NCBI GenBank assembly: GCA_016215025.1 | Contig: JACRMI010000118.1 | Span: 1 to 56,270 of the forward strand | Direction: 5' to 3' | From: Chloroflexota bacterium | Lineage (GTDB): Bacteria > Chloroflexota > Anaerolineae > UBA4142 | Length of the DNA stretch: 56,270 nt | Part shown: piece by piece, positions 22,380 through 30,112 of the stretch | How the letters are laid out: each line of letters opens with the position of its first letter | How positions within the stretch are numbered: position 1 is the first letter of the stretch | Notes under the pieces: generated by a model | Database searches by the model: none | Told to the model about the DNA's origin: nothing | The model's input: the letters and a program-made list of their open reading frames with translations, nothing else | Made by a program: the position numbers and the translations under genes

Positions 22380-23514
22380 CAAGCCCCTTGCTAACGAGTG
22401 ATTGGTAAATGGAAAGTGTTTCGCGTGCGGTGCGTTCCCAGGAAAATTGGGCGGCGCGTGCGAGCGATTTGGCGCAGAGTTCATCGCGCAAGGTTGCATC
22501 GTTCAGCACGCGCGTGATAGCCGCCGCAATTTCGTTCACGTCGCGCGGATTCACCTGCAATGCAGCATCGCCCACCACTTCGGGCAACGACGACGTGTTG
22601 GAACAAATCACTGGCGCGCCACACGCCATGGCTTCGAGCGGCGGCAAGCCGAAGCCCTCGTAGAGCGATGGAAACACGAACGCATCGCAAGCCGAGTACA
22701 GCGCAGGCAGATCGGCATCCGGTACGTAATCGAGAAAATCGATTTCGCTGTCCATGCCCGCTTGCTTGACGTGATCGAACGTACTTTGGTAGAGCCAGCC
22801 CTTGCGTCCAGCGATCAACAATCGATGCGGAAATCCTTGCGCGCGCAAAATTTTTACGGCATCGACGAGCGCCGCAATATTCTTGCGCGGTTCGATGGTG
22901 CTGACGAACAAAATGTACGGTTGATGCTTGGAGTAATGCGCGCGAATTTCTGCCAATCGATTGGAATCGTTCACTGGCTGGAGCGTTTGGTGGATACCTT
23001 CGGGTATCACTGTGATTTTTTCGGCTGGAACATTATACAATCGAATCGCATCGCGCTTGCTGCATTCCGACACGGCGATGATCGCATCGGCGCGGCGCAA
23101 AAAGCGCGGCATCATCGCTCCGAGAAAGAGTTTATTCAACGGCAGATGATATTCCGGGAAGAGCGCGTAGATCGCATCGTGAAACGTGAACACCGTGTGT
23201 GCGGAACGCAGCGAGGGCAGCAAATGTTCCGTCGCGTGAAAAATATCGACGGTTCCGAGCGTGCGGTCGAGCGTGCCGCCGAAAAAATATTGCGCGGCGA
23301 CGGTCAAACGCCAGCGGCGCGCGCCCCAGAGAACAGTGACGCAGGGGAGCGAAGCGAGCGACGCAGGCAGTGGTTCGTTCGCTTGCCCATAATGGAAAGC
23401 GCGATAAGAGTTTTCTTGATCCAAGCACAGCAAATGCTCGGTGAGATTACGTGCGTAGGTTGCCAGTCCCGCTTTGCGATGAACGACCGGGGAAATATCG
23501 ATTGCGATACGCAT
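22372..23514 (-). CDS. Glycosyltransferase family 4
   Basis: A 380-residue GT-B enzyme starting MRIAIDISPVVHRKAGLATYARNL, the usual N-terminal domain with a Gly-rich loop. The C-terminal half has FVSTIEPRKNI (phosphate-binding) and SLYEGFGLPPLEAMACGAPVI, the EGFGLPPLE form of the donor-binding motif typical of mannosyl/rhamnosyl transferases of the WbdA/WsaF kind. No membrane segments. It lies 5 bases after the neighbouring glycosyltransferase and overlaps the downstream Gfo gene. Donor and acceptor unknown. Confidence 0.88.
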   Translation of the reverse strand: MRIAIDISPVVHRKAGLATYARNLTEHLLCLDQENSYRAFHYGQANEPLPASLASLPCVTVLWGARRWRLTVAAQYFFGGTLDRTLGTVDIFHATEHLLPSLRSAHTVFTFHDAIYALFPEYHLPLNKLFLGAMMPRFLRRADAIIAVSECSKRDAIRLYNVPAEKITVIPEGIHQTLQPVNDSNRLAEIRAHYSKHQPYILFVSTIEPRKNIAALVDAVKILRAQGFPHRLLIAGRKGWLYQSTFDHVKQAGMDSEIDFLDYVPDADLPALYSACDAFVFPSLYEGFGLPPLEAMACGAPVICSNTSSLPEVVGDAALQVNPRDVNEIAAAITRVLNDATLRDELCAKSLARAAQFSWERTARETLSIYQSLVSKGLDV

Positions 23515-23519
23515 GATGT

Positions 23520-24653
23520 TTATTTCAAAAGCGAACGATAGATTTCGGCGACTTGCGCTGCCATTACGCGCAAATCAAAATATTTTTGTACGCGTGCTGC
23601 ACCGGCGTTGCCCATCTGTTTCGCGCGCCCAGGATCGTTCAAAAGTGATGACGTTACGCGCACAAAAGTTTCCACATCGCGTGGCGGAATCACGAACCCA
23701 GTTTCACCGTCGATCACGGCTTCGCGATTGCCGCCCACGTCGCTGATGACGACGGGCAAACACATCGCCATCGCTTCAAGCGCGGCGAGCGGCAAACCTT
23801 CCCAGCCCGCCGTAATGAGTAGAAACATATCGGCCGCTGCCAACACCTCACCGACATCGCGTACTAATCCAAGCAACTGAACATTTCGAGCAAGTCGATG
23901 TTGTTCAATCAGCGCTTCCACTTGCGGACGCAGCGGGCCATCGCCGACGATGAGCAGTTGCGCGTCAGGATACTTGACGACGATTTGTGCCATGCCCGCG
24001 AGCAGCGTCTCAAAATCGCGCGGCTTGTTCAGGCGACACACCGTTGCCAGCACCGGTGTTTCCATCGAATAGTTCAGTGCATTGCGTGCGGCTCGTCGAT
24101 CATGTGGCGGCGTGGTCACGCGCTCAATATCGATTCCGTTCCAGACGACGTGCGTGCGGTTGGCTGCGGCAATGTTCCATATTAGCACGTCTGCGCGCTC
24201 GGCGTTCGAATCGCATAAGGTCGCATCGGTCGTGCGACGCAAAATTTTTTCGATGCCGACGAGCAGCGCGCGTCTCACGCCGGCGTAATGCACAATCGAA
24301 AGTCCATGCACGCCAAACGCAATGCGCGGTCGATGCGGACCGATTGTGGCGAGGCGTCCCCACAACGCGGCGCGTGCTCCGTGAACATGGACTAGATCAA
24401 ACTTGCCGTTGCGGACGAAACGACGCAAACGCAAAAATTCGCCGAGACTGAATCGGCGATCAATCGCAAATCGTTCGAGCGGAACATTGAGCGATTTGAA
24501 ATCGGTTGCGCCGACATGACCGCCATCGTCCGGCATAATGACGACGGATTCAAACTGCGCTGGGTCGAGTCCTTTGACCAGACAACGCAATAACTCTGCG
24601 CCGCCACCGCGCGACGAGGCGACGATTTGGAGAACGCGGATTCGTCGGCTCAT
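23520..24653 (-). CDS. Glycosyltransferase family 4
   Basis: A 377-residue GT-B enzyme. After MSRRIRVLQIVASSRGGGAE, the N-terminal loop SSRGGGAE is the acceptor-side Gly-rich motif. VCRLNKPRDFETLL and GWEGLPLAALEAMAMCLPVV form the nucleotide-sugar site with its E-x7-E. The ATG at 24653 overlaps the stop of the epimerase gene as ATGA, so translation is coupled. The longer frame to 24935 overlaps that gene fully and is rejected. Similar in style to the WecB/TuaC group; the linkage formed is unknown. Confidence 0.87.
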   Translation of the reverse strand: MSRRIRVLQIVASSRGGGAELLRCLVKGLDPAQFESVVIMPDDGGHVGATDFKSLNVPLERFAIDRRFSLGEFLRLRRFVRNGKFDLVHVHGARAALWGRLATIGPHRPRIAFGVHGLSIVHYAGVRRALLVGIEKILRRTTDATLCDSNAERADVLIWNIAAANRTHVVWNGIDIERVTTPPHDRRAARNALNYSMETPVLATVCRLNKPRDFETLLAGMAQIVVKYPDAQLLIVGDGPLRPQVEALIEQHRLARNVQLLGLVRDVGEVLAAADMFLLITAGWEGLPLAALEAMAMCLPVVISDVGGNREAVIDGETGFVIPPRDVETFVRVTSSLLNDPGRAKQMGNAGAARVQKYFDLRVMAAQVAEIYRSLLK

Positions 24654-25609
24654 TGCTCGGTCTGAACTTTGCCGCGCCATTCGTCCAACAAATCGCGCAA
24701 ACTGGTTTCGATGGGAATCTGCGGTTGCCAACCGGAGCACGCGCGCAAGCGACTTGCATCGCCGATTTGATCGAGAATGGCGCGGGGATTGGGGATGGGA
24801 TCGGTTTCGACGATTTGAATATCGCGCCGCGTGCTTAGCCCCAGCAAAATGCTCGCAATGTTGCGAATCGATTGCGAGTGACCGGAGCAAATGTTGTACG
24901 CTTGCCCCGCTTCGCCATATTCGAGCGCTGCCCAATAGCCCGCGACCACATCGCGCACGTCGGTAAAATCGCGGCTGGTCGCCAACGTGACCGCGCGCAG
25001 AATCAGGTCATGTTTGCCTGCTTCGATGCGCGCGATTTGCTGCGCGAGCGTCGCGCAGACTAGGTTCGCCGGTTCGCGCGGACCCGTTTGATTGAATGTG
25101 CGCGCGCGAATCGTGTGAATGCCATACTGGGCAAAGAATTGCATCGCTAGCATTTCTTCGCCGACTTTGGTCGTCGCGTACAACGATTGCGGATGCAGAA
25201 TTTGCTCTTCGGTGATAGGTTGCGAAGGATTTTTCGGCTGACCGTAAACGGCAGATGAACTCACGACGATCACACGCGCCTTCGGAGCCAAACGACTCAC
25301 CGCGTCCAAAACGTGATACGTGCCGGTGATGTTGACTTCGAGGTAGCGTTCAGGCGAAGGTTTGCTCGGCAGACCTGGGATCAACGCGGCGAGGTGAAAG
25401 ACCCAGTCGGGGCGCGCATCTTTGACGACCTCATCGACCAAATCGAGGTGCGTCACATCGCCCAGGCGTCCGACGACGCCGGACACAAATTCGCCGGAGA
25501 GCGCAACGCCATGGACGATCGCGCCGCGCGACACGGCTAACCGGCTGAGCCAGGTTCCCGCGCAGCCGGTTGCGCCGGTGATGAGGATGCGGAGGGGTGA
25601 AGCGTTCAT
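24650..25609 (-). CDS. NAD-dependent epimerase/reductase (RMD-like)
   Basis: Extended short-chain dehydrogenase of 319 residues. TGATGCAGTWL (11-21) is the nucleotide loop; Ser118-Ser119, Tyr144 and Lys148 (YATTK) form the catalytic set. SRDFTDVRDVVAGYW and GEAGQAYNICSG are the hallmarks of GDP-4-keto-6-deoxy-mannose reductase (RMD), the enzyme that makes GDP-D-rhamnose. A partner GDP-mannose 4,6-dehydratase is not obvious in the window; the dehydratase-like gene at 26310 could supply a keto sugar instead. The gene overlaps the nucleotidyltransferase upstream by 4 bases. Confidence 0.83.
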   Translation of the reverse strand: MNASPLRILITGATGCAGTWLSRLAVSRGAIVHGVALSGEFVSGVVGRLGDVTHLDLVDEVVKDARPDWVFHLAALIPGLPSKPSPERYLEVNITGTYHVLDAVSRLAPKARVIVVSSSAVYGQPKNPSQPITEEQILHPQSLYATTKVGEEMLAMQFFAQYGIHTIRARTFNQTGPREPANLVCATLAQQIARIEAGKHDLILRAVTLATSRDFTDVRDVVAGYWAALEYGEAGQAYNICSGHSQSIRNIASILLGLSTRRDIQIVETDPIPNPRAILDQIGDASRLRACSGWQPQIPIETSLRDLLDEWRGKVQTEQ

Positions 25610-26313
25610 TCGGGCAACAACTGCGCGGCGAGTTTTTCAAAATCGGCGGACGCTTGCGCATAATCATCGGGGCGACCGATGTCGAGCCAGTAACCGTCGT
25701 AGGGATAACAGTTGACAGTTTCACCCGCGGCGATGAGTTGCTTGACGAGATCGGGTAGATCGAGCCGCACATTTTTCGGAATAAAGTTGAGCACGCGCGG
25801 CTCGAAAATATAAATCCCCATGCTCACGCGATAGTGATGCGTCGGCTTTTCGATGTACTGCGTGAGATGATGGTGTTCGTCGTACTCAACCACGCCCAAA
25901 TCGATCTTGACGCTGCGCGGATAAACGGCGACCGTTCCAATTGCGCCGCTCGCGCGATGATGCGCCAGCATCTCGGTATAGTTGATCGCGGTGAGCACGT
26001 CGCCATTCATCACGAGAAATCGCTCGTCAAGATTGGGGACCAAGCTGAGCGGTCCCGCGGTGCCGAGCGGTTGTTCTTCGTGTGAGTAAGCCAGCTTGAC
26101 GCCGAGGCGTTCACCGTTGCCAAAGTACGCCATCAACAATTCGGCGAGATAACCGACGGCGAGCGTGAGTTCGGTAAAGCCGTGATGCCGTAGTTGGCGA
26201 ATGACAATATCGAGAATCGGTTTGTCGCCGATGGGCATGAGCGGCTTGGGCAAAACCGTGGTGTAAGGCGCGAGCCGGGTGCCGCGTCCACCTGCGAGAA
26301 TAACTGCTTTCAT
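25606..26313 (-). CDS. Sugar-phosphate nucleotidyltransferase
   Basis: A GT-A-like pyrophosphorylase of 235 residues that couples a sugar 1-phosphate to an NTP. Start MKAVILAGGRGTRLAPYT holds GGRGTRL (8-14), and LPKPLMPIG carries the conserved Lys. MNGDVLTAINY has the metal-binding Asp; IEKPTHHYRVSMGIYIF follows as in glucose- and mannose-1-phosphate enzymes. It is single-domain, without the C-terminal left-handed helix of bifunctional forms. The ATG overlaps the upstream dehydratase stop (ATGA). Together with the flanking epimerases it supplies an activated deoxy- or amino-sugar. Confidence 0.88.
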   Translation of the reverse strand: MKAVILAGGRGTRLAPYTTVLPKPLMPIGDKPILDIVIRQLRHHGFTELTLAVGYLAELLMAYFGNGERLGVKLAYSHEEQPLGTAGPLSLVPNLDERFLVMNGDVLTAINYTEMLAHHRASGAIGTVAVYPRSVKIDLGVVEYDEHHHLTQYIEKPTHHYRVSMGIYIFEPRVLNFIPKNVRLDLPDLVKQLIAAGETVNCYPYDGYWLDIGRPDDYAQASADFEKLAAQLLPE

Positions 26314-27302
26314 ACGGTGTAACGCTCTGGCGCGAAAAATTCTGGATGCGCGCGAATCCAGTCGATAGTTTTTGCCAACCCCTCGTCGAACGAGGTGCGG
26401 GGCGACCAACCCAGCTTGGCTTTGGCTTTGCGATTGTCGGCGTGCAAACGGCGCACTTCGCTTGCGCTGGGACGAACGCGCGCGGGGTCGGTTTTCAATT
26501 CGACTGGGCGACCGACGAGTTGGATGATGAGTTGCGCCAACTCGCCCACACTAATCTCGCGATCATTTCCCAGGTTGATGGTTTCGCCGATCACGCTATC
26601 AGCCAGCGCCGCGCGCACAAATCCATCGGCAGTATCGGCGACGTAGGTGAAATCGCGCGTGGGCGTCAAGTCGCCGAGATAAATTTCGTCGCGCGTGAGT
26701 GCCTGGGAAATGATCGTCGGAATGACGGCGCGGGCGGATTGACGCGGACCGTACGTGTTGAAAGGGCGAATCGTCACGGCGGGAACTTCGAACGAGCGCA
26801 CGAAACTTTCCACGAGTTTATCCGCGCCAATCTTGCTGGCTGAGTAAGGCGATTGCCCCTGCAACGGATGTTCCTCGTCGATGGGAACGCGCAACGCCGT
26901 GCCGTACACTTCGCTGGTCGAGGTGTGAATGACGCGCGAGGTTTTATGCGCGCGCGCTGCCATCAGCACGTTGAGCGTGCCGATCACATTCGTCTCGACC
27001 ACTTCGCGCGGATGTAGATACGAATACGGAATCGCAATCAACGCGCCGAGATGAAAAACGATGTCGATCCCGCGCATCGCGTCGGCGACGGCGTTTTCAT
27101 CGCGCAAATCGCCAAACACAAAATCGATTTTGGATAGAACATCGGGCGGCGCAAGCCGGAGATAGCCAATGTCCGAACGCGCGGTGTACCGCACGAACGC
27201 GCGCACGCGCGCACCTTCGGAGACCAATCGTTCGACAAGATGACTGGCGATAAATCCACCCGCGCCGGTGACGAGAACGGGAATGTTGACAAGTTCAGAC
27301 AT
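26310..27302 (-). CDS. NDP-sugar 4,6-dehydratase/epimerase (LegB-like)
   Basis: Extended SDR of 330 residues. Rossmann motif GAGGFIASHL (13-22), TSTSEVYG (127-134) and the catalytic pair Tyr153/Lys157 in YSASK. The combination IPYSYLHPREVVETN and RPSASEVRRLHADNRKAK is characteristic of the LLPSF_EDH_00030/LegB subfamily, which begins legionaminic-acid synthesis by 4,6-dehydration of an NDP-GlcNAc. Next to a nucleotidyltransferase, as in Leg pathways. LegC, LegG, LegI and LegF are not recognised nearby, although two CMP-sugar cytidylyltransferase domains and an aminotransferase occur further upstream. Nonulosonate synthesis is thus plausible but incomplete here. Confidence 0.85.
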   Translation of the reverse strand: MSELVNIPVLVTGAGGFIASHLVERLVSEGARVRAFVRYTARSDIGYLRLAPPDVLSKIDFVFGDLRDENAVADAMRGIDIVFHLGALIAIPYSYLHPREVVETNVIGTLNVLMAARAHKTSRVIHTSTSEVYGTALRVPIDEEHPLQGQSPYSASKIGADKLVESFVRSFEVPAVTIRPFNTYGPRQSARAVIPTIISQALTRDEIYLGDLTPTRDFTYVADTADGFVRAALADSVIGETINLGNDREISVGELAQLIIQLVGRPVELKTDPARVRPSASEVRRLHADNRKAKAKLGWSPRTSFDEGLAKTIDWIRAHPEFFAPERYTV

Positions 27303-27314
27303 GGAATCCTCGCA

Positions 27315-28226
27315 TCATCGATTTTTAAAACGTCGCCAGCGCATCGTCAAGCGATTTACGATATAACCGATCAAGATGCCCAAGCGTTGAAGCGGCGACA
27401 GAGGTCCGGGAAGACTCAACGCATGGCGCAATCGCCCGACCGATTGTTTCCACAAGTGAAATGACTGGAACAATTCAAACAAAATCAGCGCGCGGTGCCA
27501 TTCTTTTTTCGATACTGGCTCGGTTGTGTGTTCTAGTTGATTTTGAAGAACCTGGGCAGGCGCAAAAAAAATTTTCAATGGCGAATCGACAAGGTTCTTT
27601 GAATGCATCCCGTACTCGAAAATGCAATCGGGCACGTAGGCAAATTCGTAATGCTCGGCGATTTGCAGCCACTTTGCATAGTCCGCCATCGTACGACTAG
27701 ACGTGGCAAATTCGCCGACGCGATCAAAGCATTCGCGTTTGACCAGGACGGACGATTGCGGAATGAAATTATAGTACGCCAGTTGGCGAAAGACACGACC
27801 ATGGCTCGGCGGCAACATATCGAACGTTGTCTGCGTCAGCGGGCGCGGCGCCCCACTTGAATAATCGATGCGCTGCCCATTGCCGAAAACGAGTCCTACA
27901 TTTGGTCGCTCGATCAACGGCATTTGGCTTGCCAGTCGATTTGGCAACCATCGATCATCCGAATCGATGAAGGCAATCAACTCGCCGTGCGCGTGTTTGA
28001 GTCCACAATTGCGCGCGGCGTACGCTCCAGCATTGGCTTGCTTGAGCAAAATGATCCGCGAACTGTATTGCTCCAAGATGTGTGGCGTGTCGTCGGTTGA
28101 GCCATCGTCCACGATGATGAGTTCCCAGTTTGTATACGTTTGCGCCAACACACTATCAATTGCGCGCGCAATAAAGTTCGCGCGGTTGTAGACCGGCAGG
28201 ATAACGGAGACAAGCGGCGAATTCAT
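27315..28226 (-). CDS. Glycosyltransferase family 2
   Basis: GT-A-fold inverting transferase of 303 residues. VSVILPVYNR (6-15), the DDGS motif (40-43) and the metal-binding DSDD (88-91) are all present. The C-terminal third has an amphipathic and partly hydrophobic tail (LSPLQRLGILIGYIVNRL) that may attach it to the membrane. The ATG at 28226 overlaps the asparagine-synthetase stop as ATGA. Its donor is unknown. Confidence 0.88.
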   Translation of the reverse strand: MNSPLVSVILPVYNRANFIARAIDSVLAQTYTNWELIIVDDGSTDDTPHILEQYSSRIILLKQANAGAYAARNCGLKHAHGELIAFIDSDDRWLPNRLASQMPLIERPNVGLVFGNGQRIDYSSGAPRPLTQTTFDMLPPSHGRVFRQLAYYNFIPQSSVLVKRECFDRVGEFATSSRTMADYAKWLQIAEHYEFAYVPDCIFEYGMHSKNLVDSPLKIFFAPAQVLQNQLEHTTEPVSKKEWHRALILFELFQSFHLWKQSVGRLRHALSLPGPLSPLQRLGILIGYIVNRLTMRWRRFKNR

Positions 28227-30112
28227 TGATCCAAATCCGCAAGCGTAAAGCTGGGTAGCATTGCTTGTCCATCGACGAACACGCGCGTCCAAATCTCCAA
28301 GACGAGCAGAGTCCAAATGCGCTGCCAGCGAAACCAACCCTCCGCTGGCAATGGGTTTTCGAGATAGTCTTGAACCGCTGTCGAGTCAATCAGTCCGATT
28401 CGCGCTGCCGACGAGTCGCGCAAGACCGTGCGCGCCGTTTGCACTAACCCCTTTTTCATCCACGCGTCGACCGGTGCTCCAAAGCCCCATTTGCGCCGCG
28501 TCAGAATGGGCGAGGGTAGAATCGGCTGCATCGCTTGCTTCAGAACCGATTTCCATTCGCGTCGCCATGGGTTCATTTTGAATCGACCGGGCAAGCTCGC
28601 CGCAAATTCGACGAGGCGATAATCGAGAAACGGCGGGCGCACTTCGAGCGAGACTGCCATGCTCATGCGATCGGTGATATGCAGCACATCGTCGGGCAGG
28701 TAGGTGAGCGCATCGACAAACATCATGCGATTTAGTTTATCTGAATTCGGAAAAGATTCAAATTCAGAACACAGAGTTGCGGTGTGATGGCGTTCGCGCA
28801 AGATGCGCTGGCGCGACGATTCTGGGAAAATGGTGACGAAATCGAGATAGCGCAATTCGTCCGATAGATTATTCCGTCGTGCGCGTGCGCCAAACGCTGG
28901 ACCGAGCAAACCAGCAACTGGAGTCAATACCGTGCGGCGAAGCCAGCTTGGCAATCGACGATAGACATGCTCGATGGGATAGCCGTCGAAATAGCGCATG
29001 TAGCCGCCAAACAATTCATCGCCGCCTAGCCCGGAAAGAATGACGCGCAAATCGTGTGCCGCAACTTTCGACACGAGATAGGTTGGAATCATAGCGGAAT
29101 CGCCGTGTGGTTCATCCAAATGCCAAACGAGTTGCGGCAAGTGTTGCAGCGCATCGTCTACCGTAACTGTCGTGGCATGATGATTTGTCTTGAATGCATC
29201 GGCGACGATTTTGGCGTAACCGAGTTCGTCAAATCCATCGCCCGCGAAACCAACTGCGTACGTGTTGACCGCGTGCGGCAGTTGACGCGCGGCGAATGCG
29301 GTGATCGCACTGGAATCGAGTCCACCGCTGAGGAATGCGCCGACGGGCACATCGCTGCGCAAACGCAGTCGAACAGCATCGCTCAACAATTCGCGCAGAC
29401 GTTCGGTCGCTTGCGGCAACGATAGATCCGATGGCTGACAATGCTCACGCAAATCCCACCAACGTTGAATCCGTGTGCCTGATGAATCGATGCGCATCCA
29501 ATGCCCAGGCAGCAATTTGGAAATGTGCTTGAACGGCGTTCGCGGCGCGCGAATGTACATGAAGGTGAGATACTCTTCGAGCGCGTCGGCGTCGAGATCG
29601 TGTGGAACGAACGGGCAAAGCAAGAGTGATTTTAGCTCCGATGCGAATGCAAACGTCTCGCCGTTCTCAAAATAGTACAACGGTTTTACGCCGAGTCGGT
29701 CGCGCGCGATGAACAACTGTCGTTTCTGTACGTCCCACAGCGCAATTGCAAACATACCGTTGAAGCGCGTCACACAGTTGGGCCCCATCTCTTCGTAGAG
29801 ATGCGCGATGACTTCGGTATCGGAACGAGTGTAGAAACGATGACCGCGTGCCTGCAATTCATCGGCAAGCTCGACGTAGTTGTAAATTTGTCCGTTCAAC
29901 ATGACGCCGATGCGATGGTCTTCGTTGAAAACGGGTTGATGCCCGCCTTCGATATCGACAATGCTGAGGCGGCGCATTCCGAGACTGATGGGCGCATCCG
30001 CATAATAGCCGTCTTCGATGGGACCACGATGATGCAAGCGTTCCGTCATTAACTTGACGAGCGATTCATCGGGCAGATTACGTTTGGCGTACAGTCCGGT
30101 TATGCCGCACAT
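28223..30112 (-). CDS. asnB: AsnB-type glutamine amidotransferase (first of three)
   Basis: Class II glutamine-dependent amidotransferase of 629 residues. Cys2 of MCGITG is the glutaminase nucleophile, with NGQIYNY and the RSDTE loop; the C-terminal ATP-pyrophosphatase domain has SGGLDSS (262-268). It could make asparagine, but in glycan clusters AsnB homologues such as WbpS amidate uronic acids. It sits between a GT2 gene and a heparinase-like gene and overlaps both. Two more copies at 48970 and 54075 differ substantially, arguing for different acceptors. A housekeeping asparagine synthetase would not be expected in triplicate in one operon. Confidence 0.88.
   Translation of the reverse strand: MCGITGLYAKRNLPDESLVKLMTERLHHRGPIEDGYYADAPISLGMRRLSIVDIEGGHQPVFNEDHRIGVMLNGQIYNYVELADELQARGHRFYTRSDTEVIAHLYEEMGPNCVTRFNGMFAIALWDVQKRQLFIARDRLGVKPLYYFENGETFAFASELKSLLLCPFVPHDLDADALEEYLTFMYIRAPRTPFKHISKLLPGHWMRIDSSGTRIQRWWDLREHCQPSDLSLPQATERLRELLSDAVRLRLRSDVPVGAFLSGGLDSSAITAFAARQLPHAVNTYAVGFAGDGFDELGYAKIVADAFKTNHHATTVTVDDALQHLPQLVWHLDEPHGDSAMIPTYLVSKVAAHDLRVILSGLGGDELFGGYMRYFDGYPIEHVYRRLPSWLRRTVLTPVAGLLGPAFGARARRNNLSDELRYLDFVTIFPESSRQRILRERHHTATLCSEFESFPNSDKLNRMMFVDALTYLPDDVLHITDRMSMAVSLEVRPPFLDYRLVEFAASLPGRFKMNPWRREWKSVLKQAMQPILPSPILTRRKWGFGAPVDAWMKKGLVQTARTVLRDSSAARIGLIDSTAVQDYLENPLPAEGWFRWQRIWTLLVLEIWTRVFVDGQAMLPSFTLADLDQ

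Noticed and set aside
22402..23541. 379-codon + strand frame opposite a glycosyltransferase
   Set aside because: Shadow of a gene with complete GT4 motifs; no domain signature in this frame.
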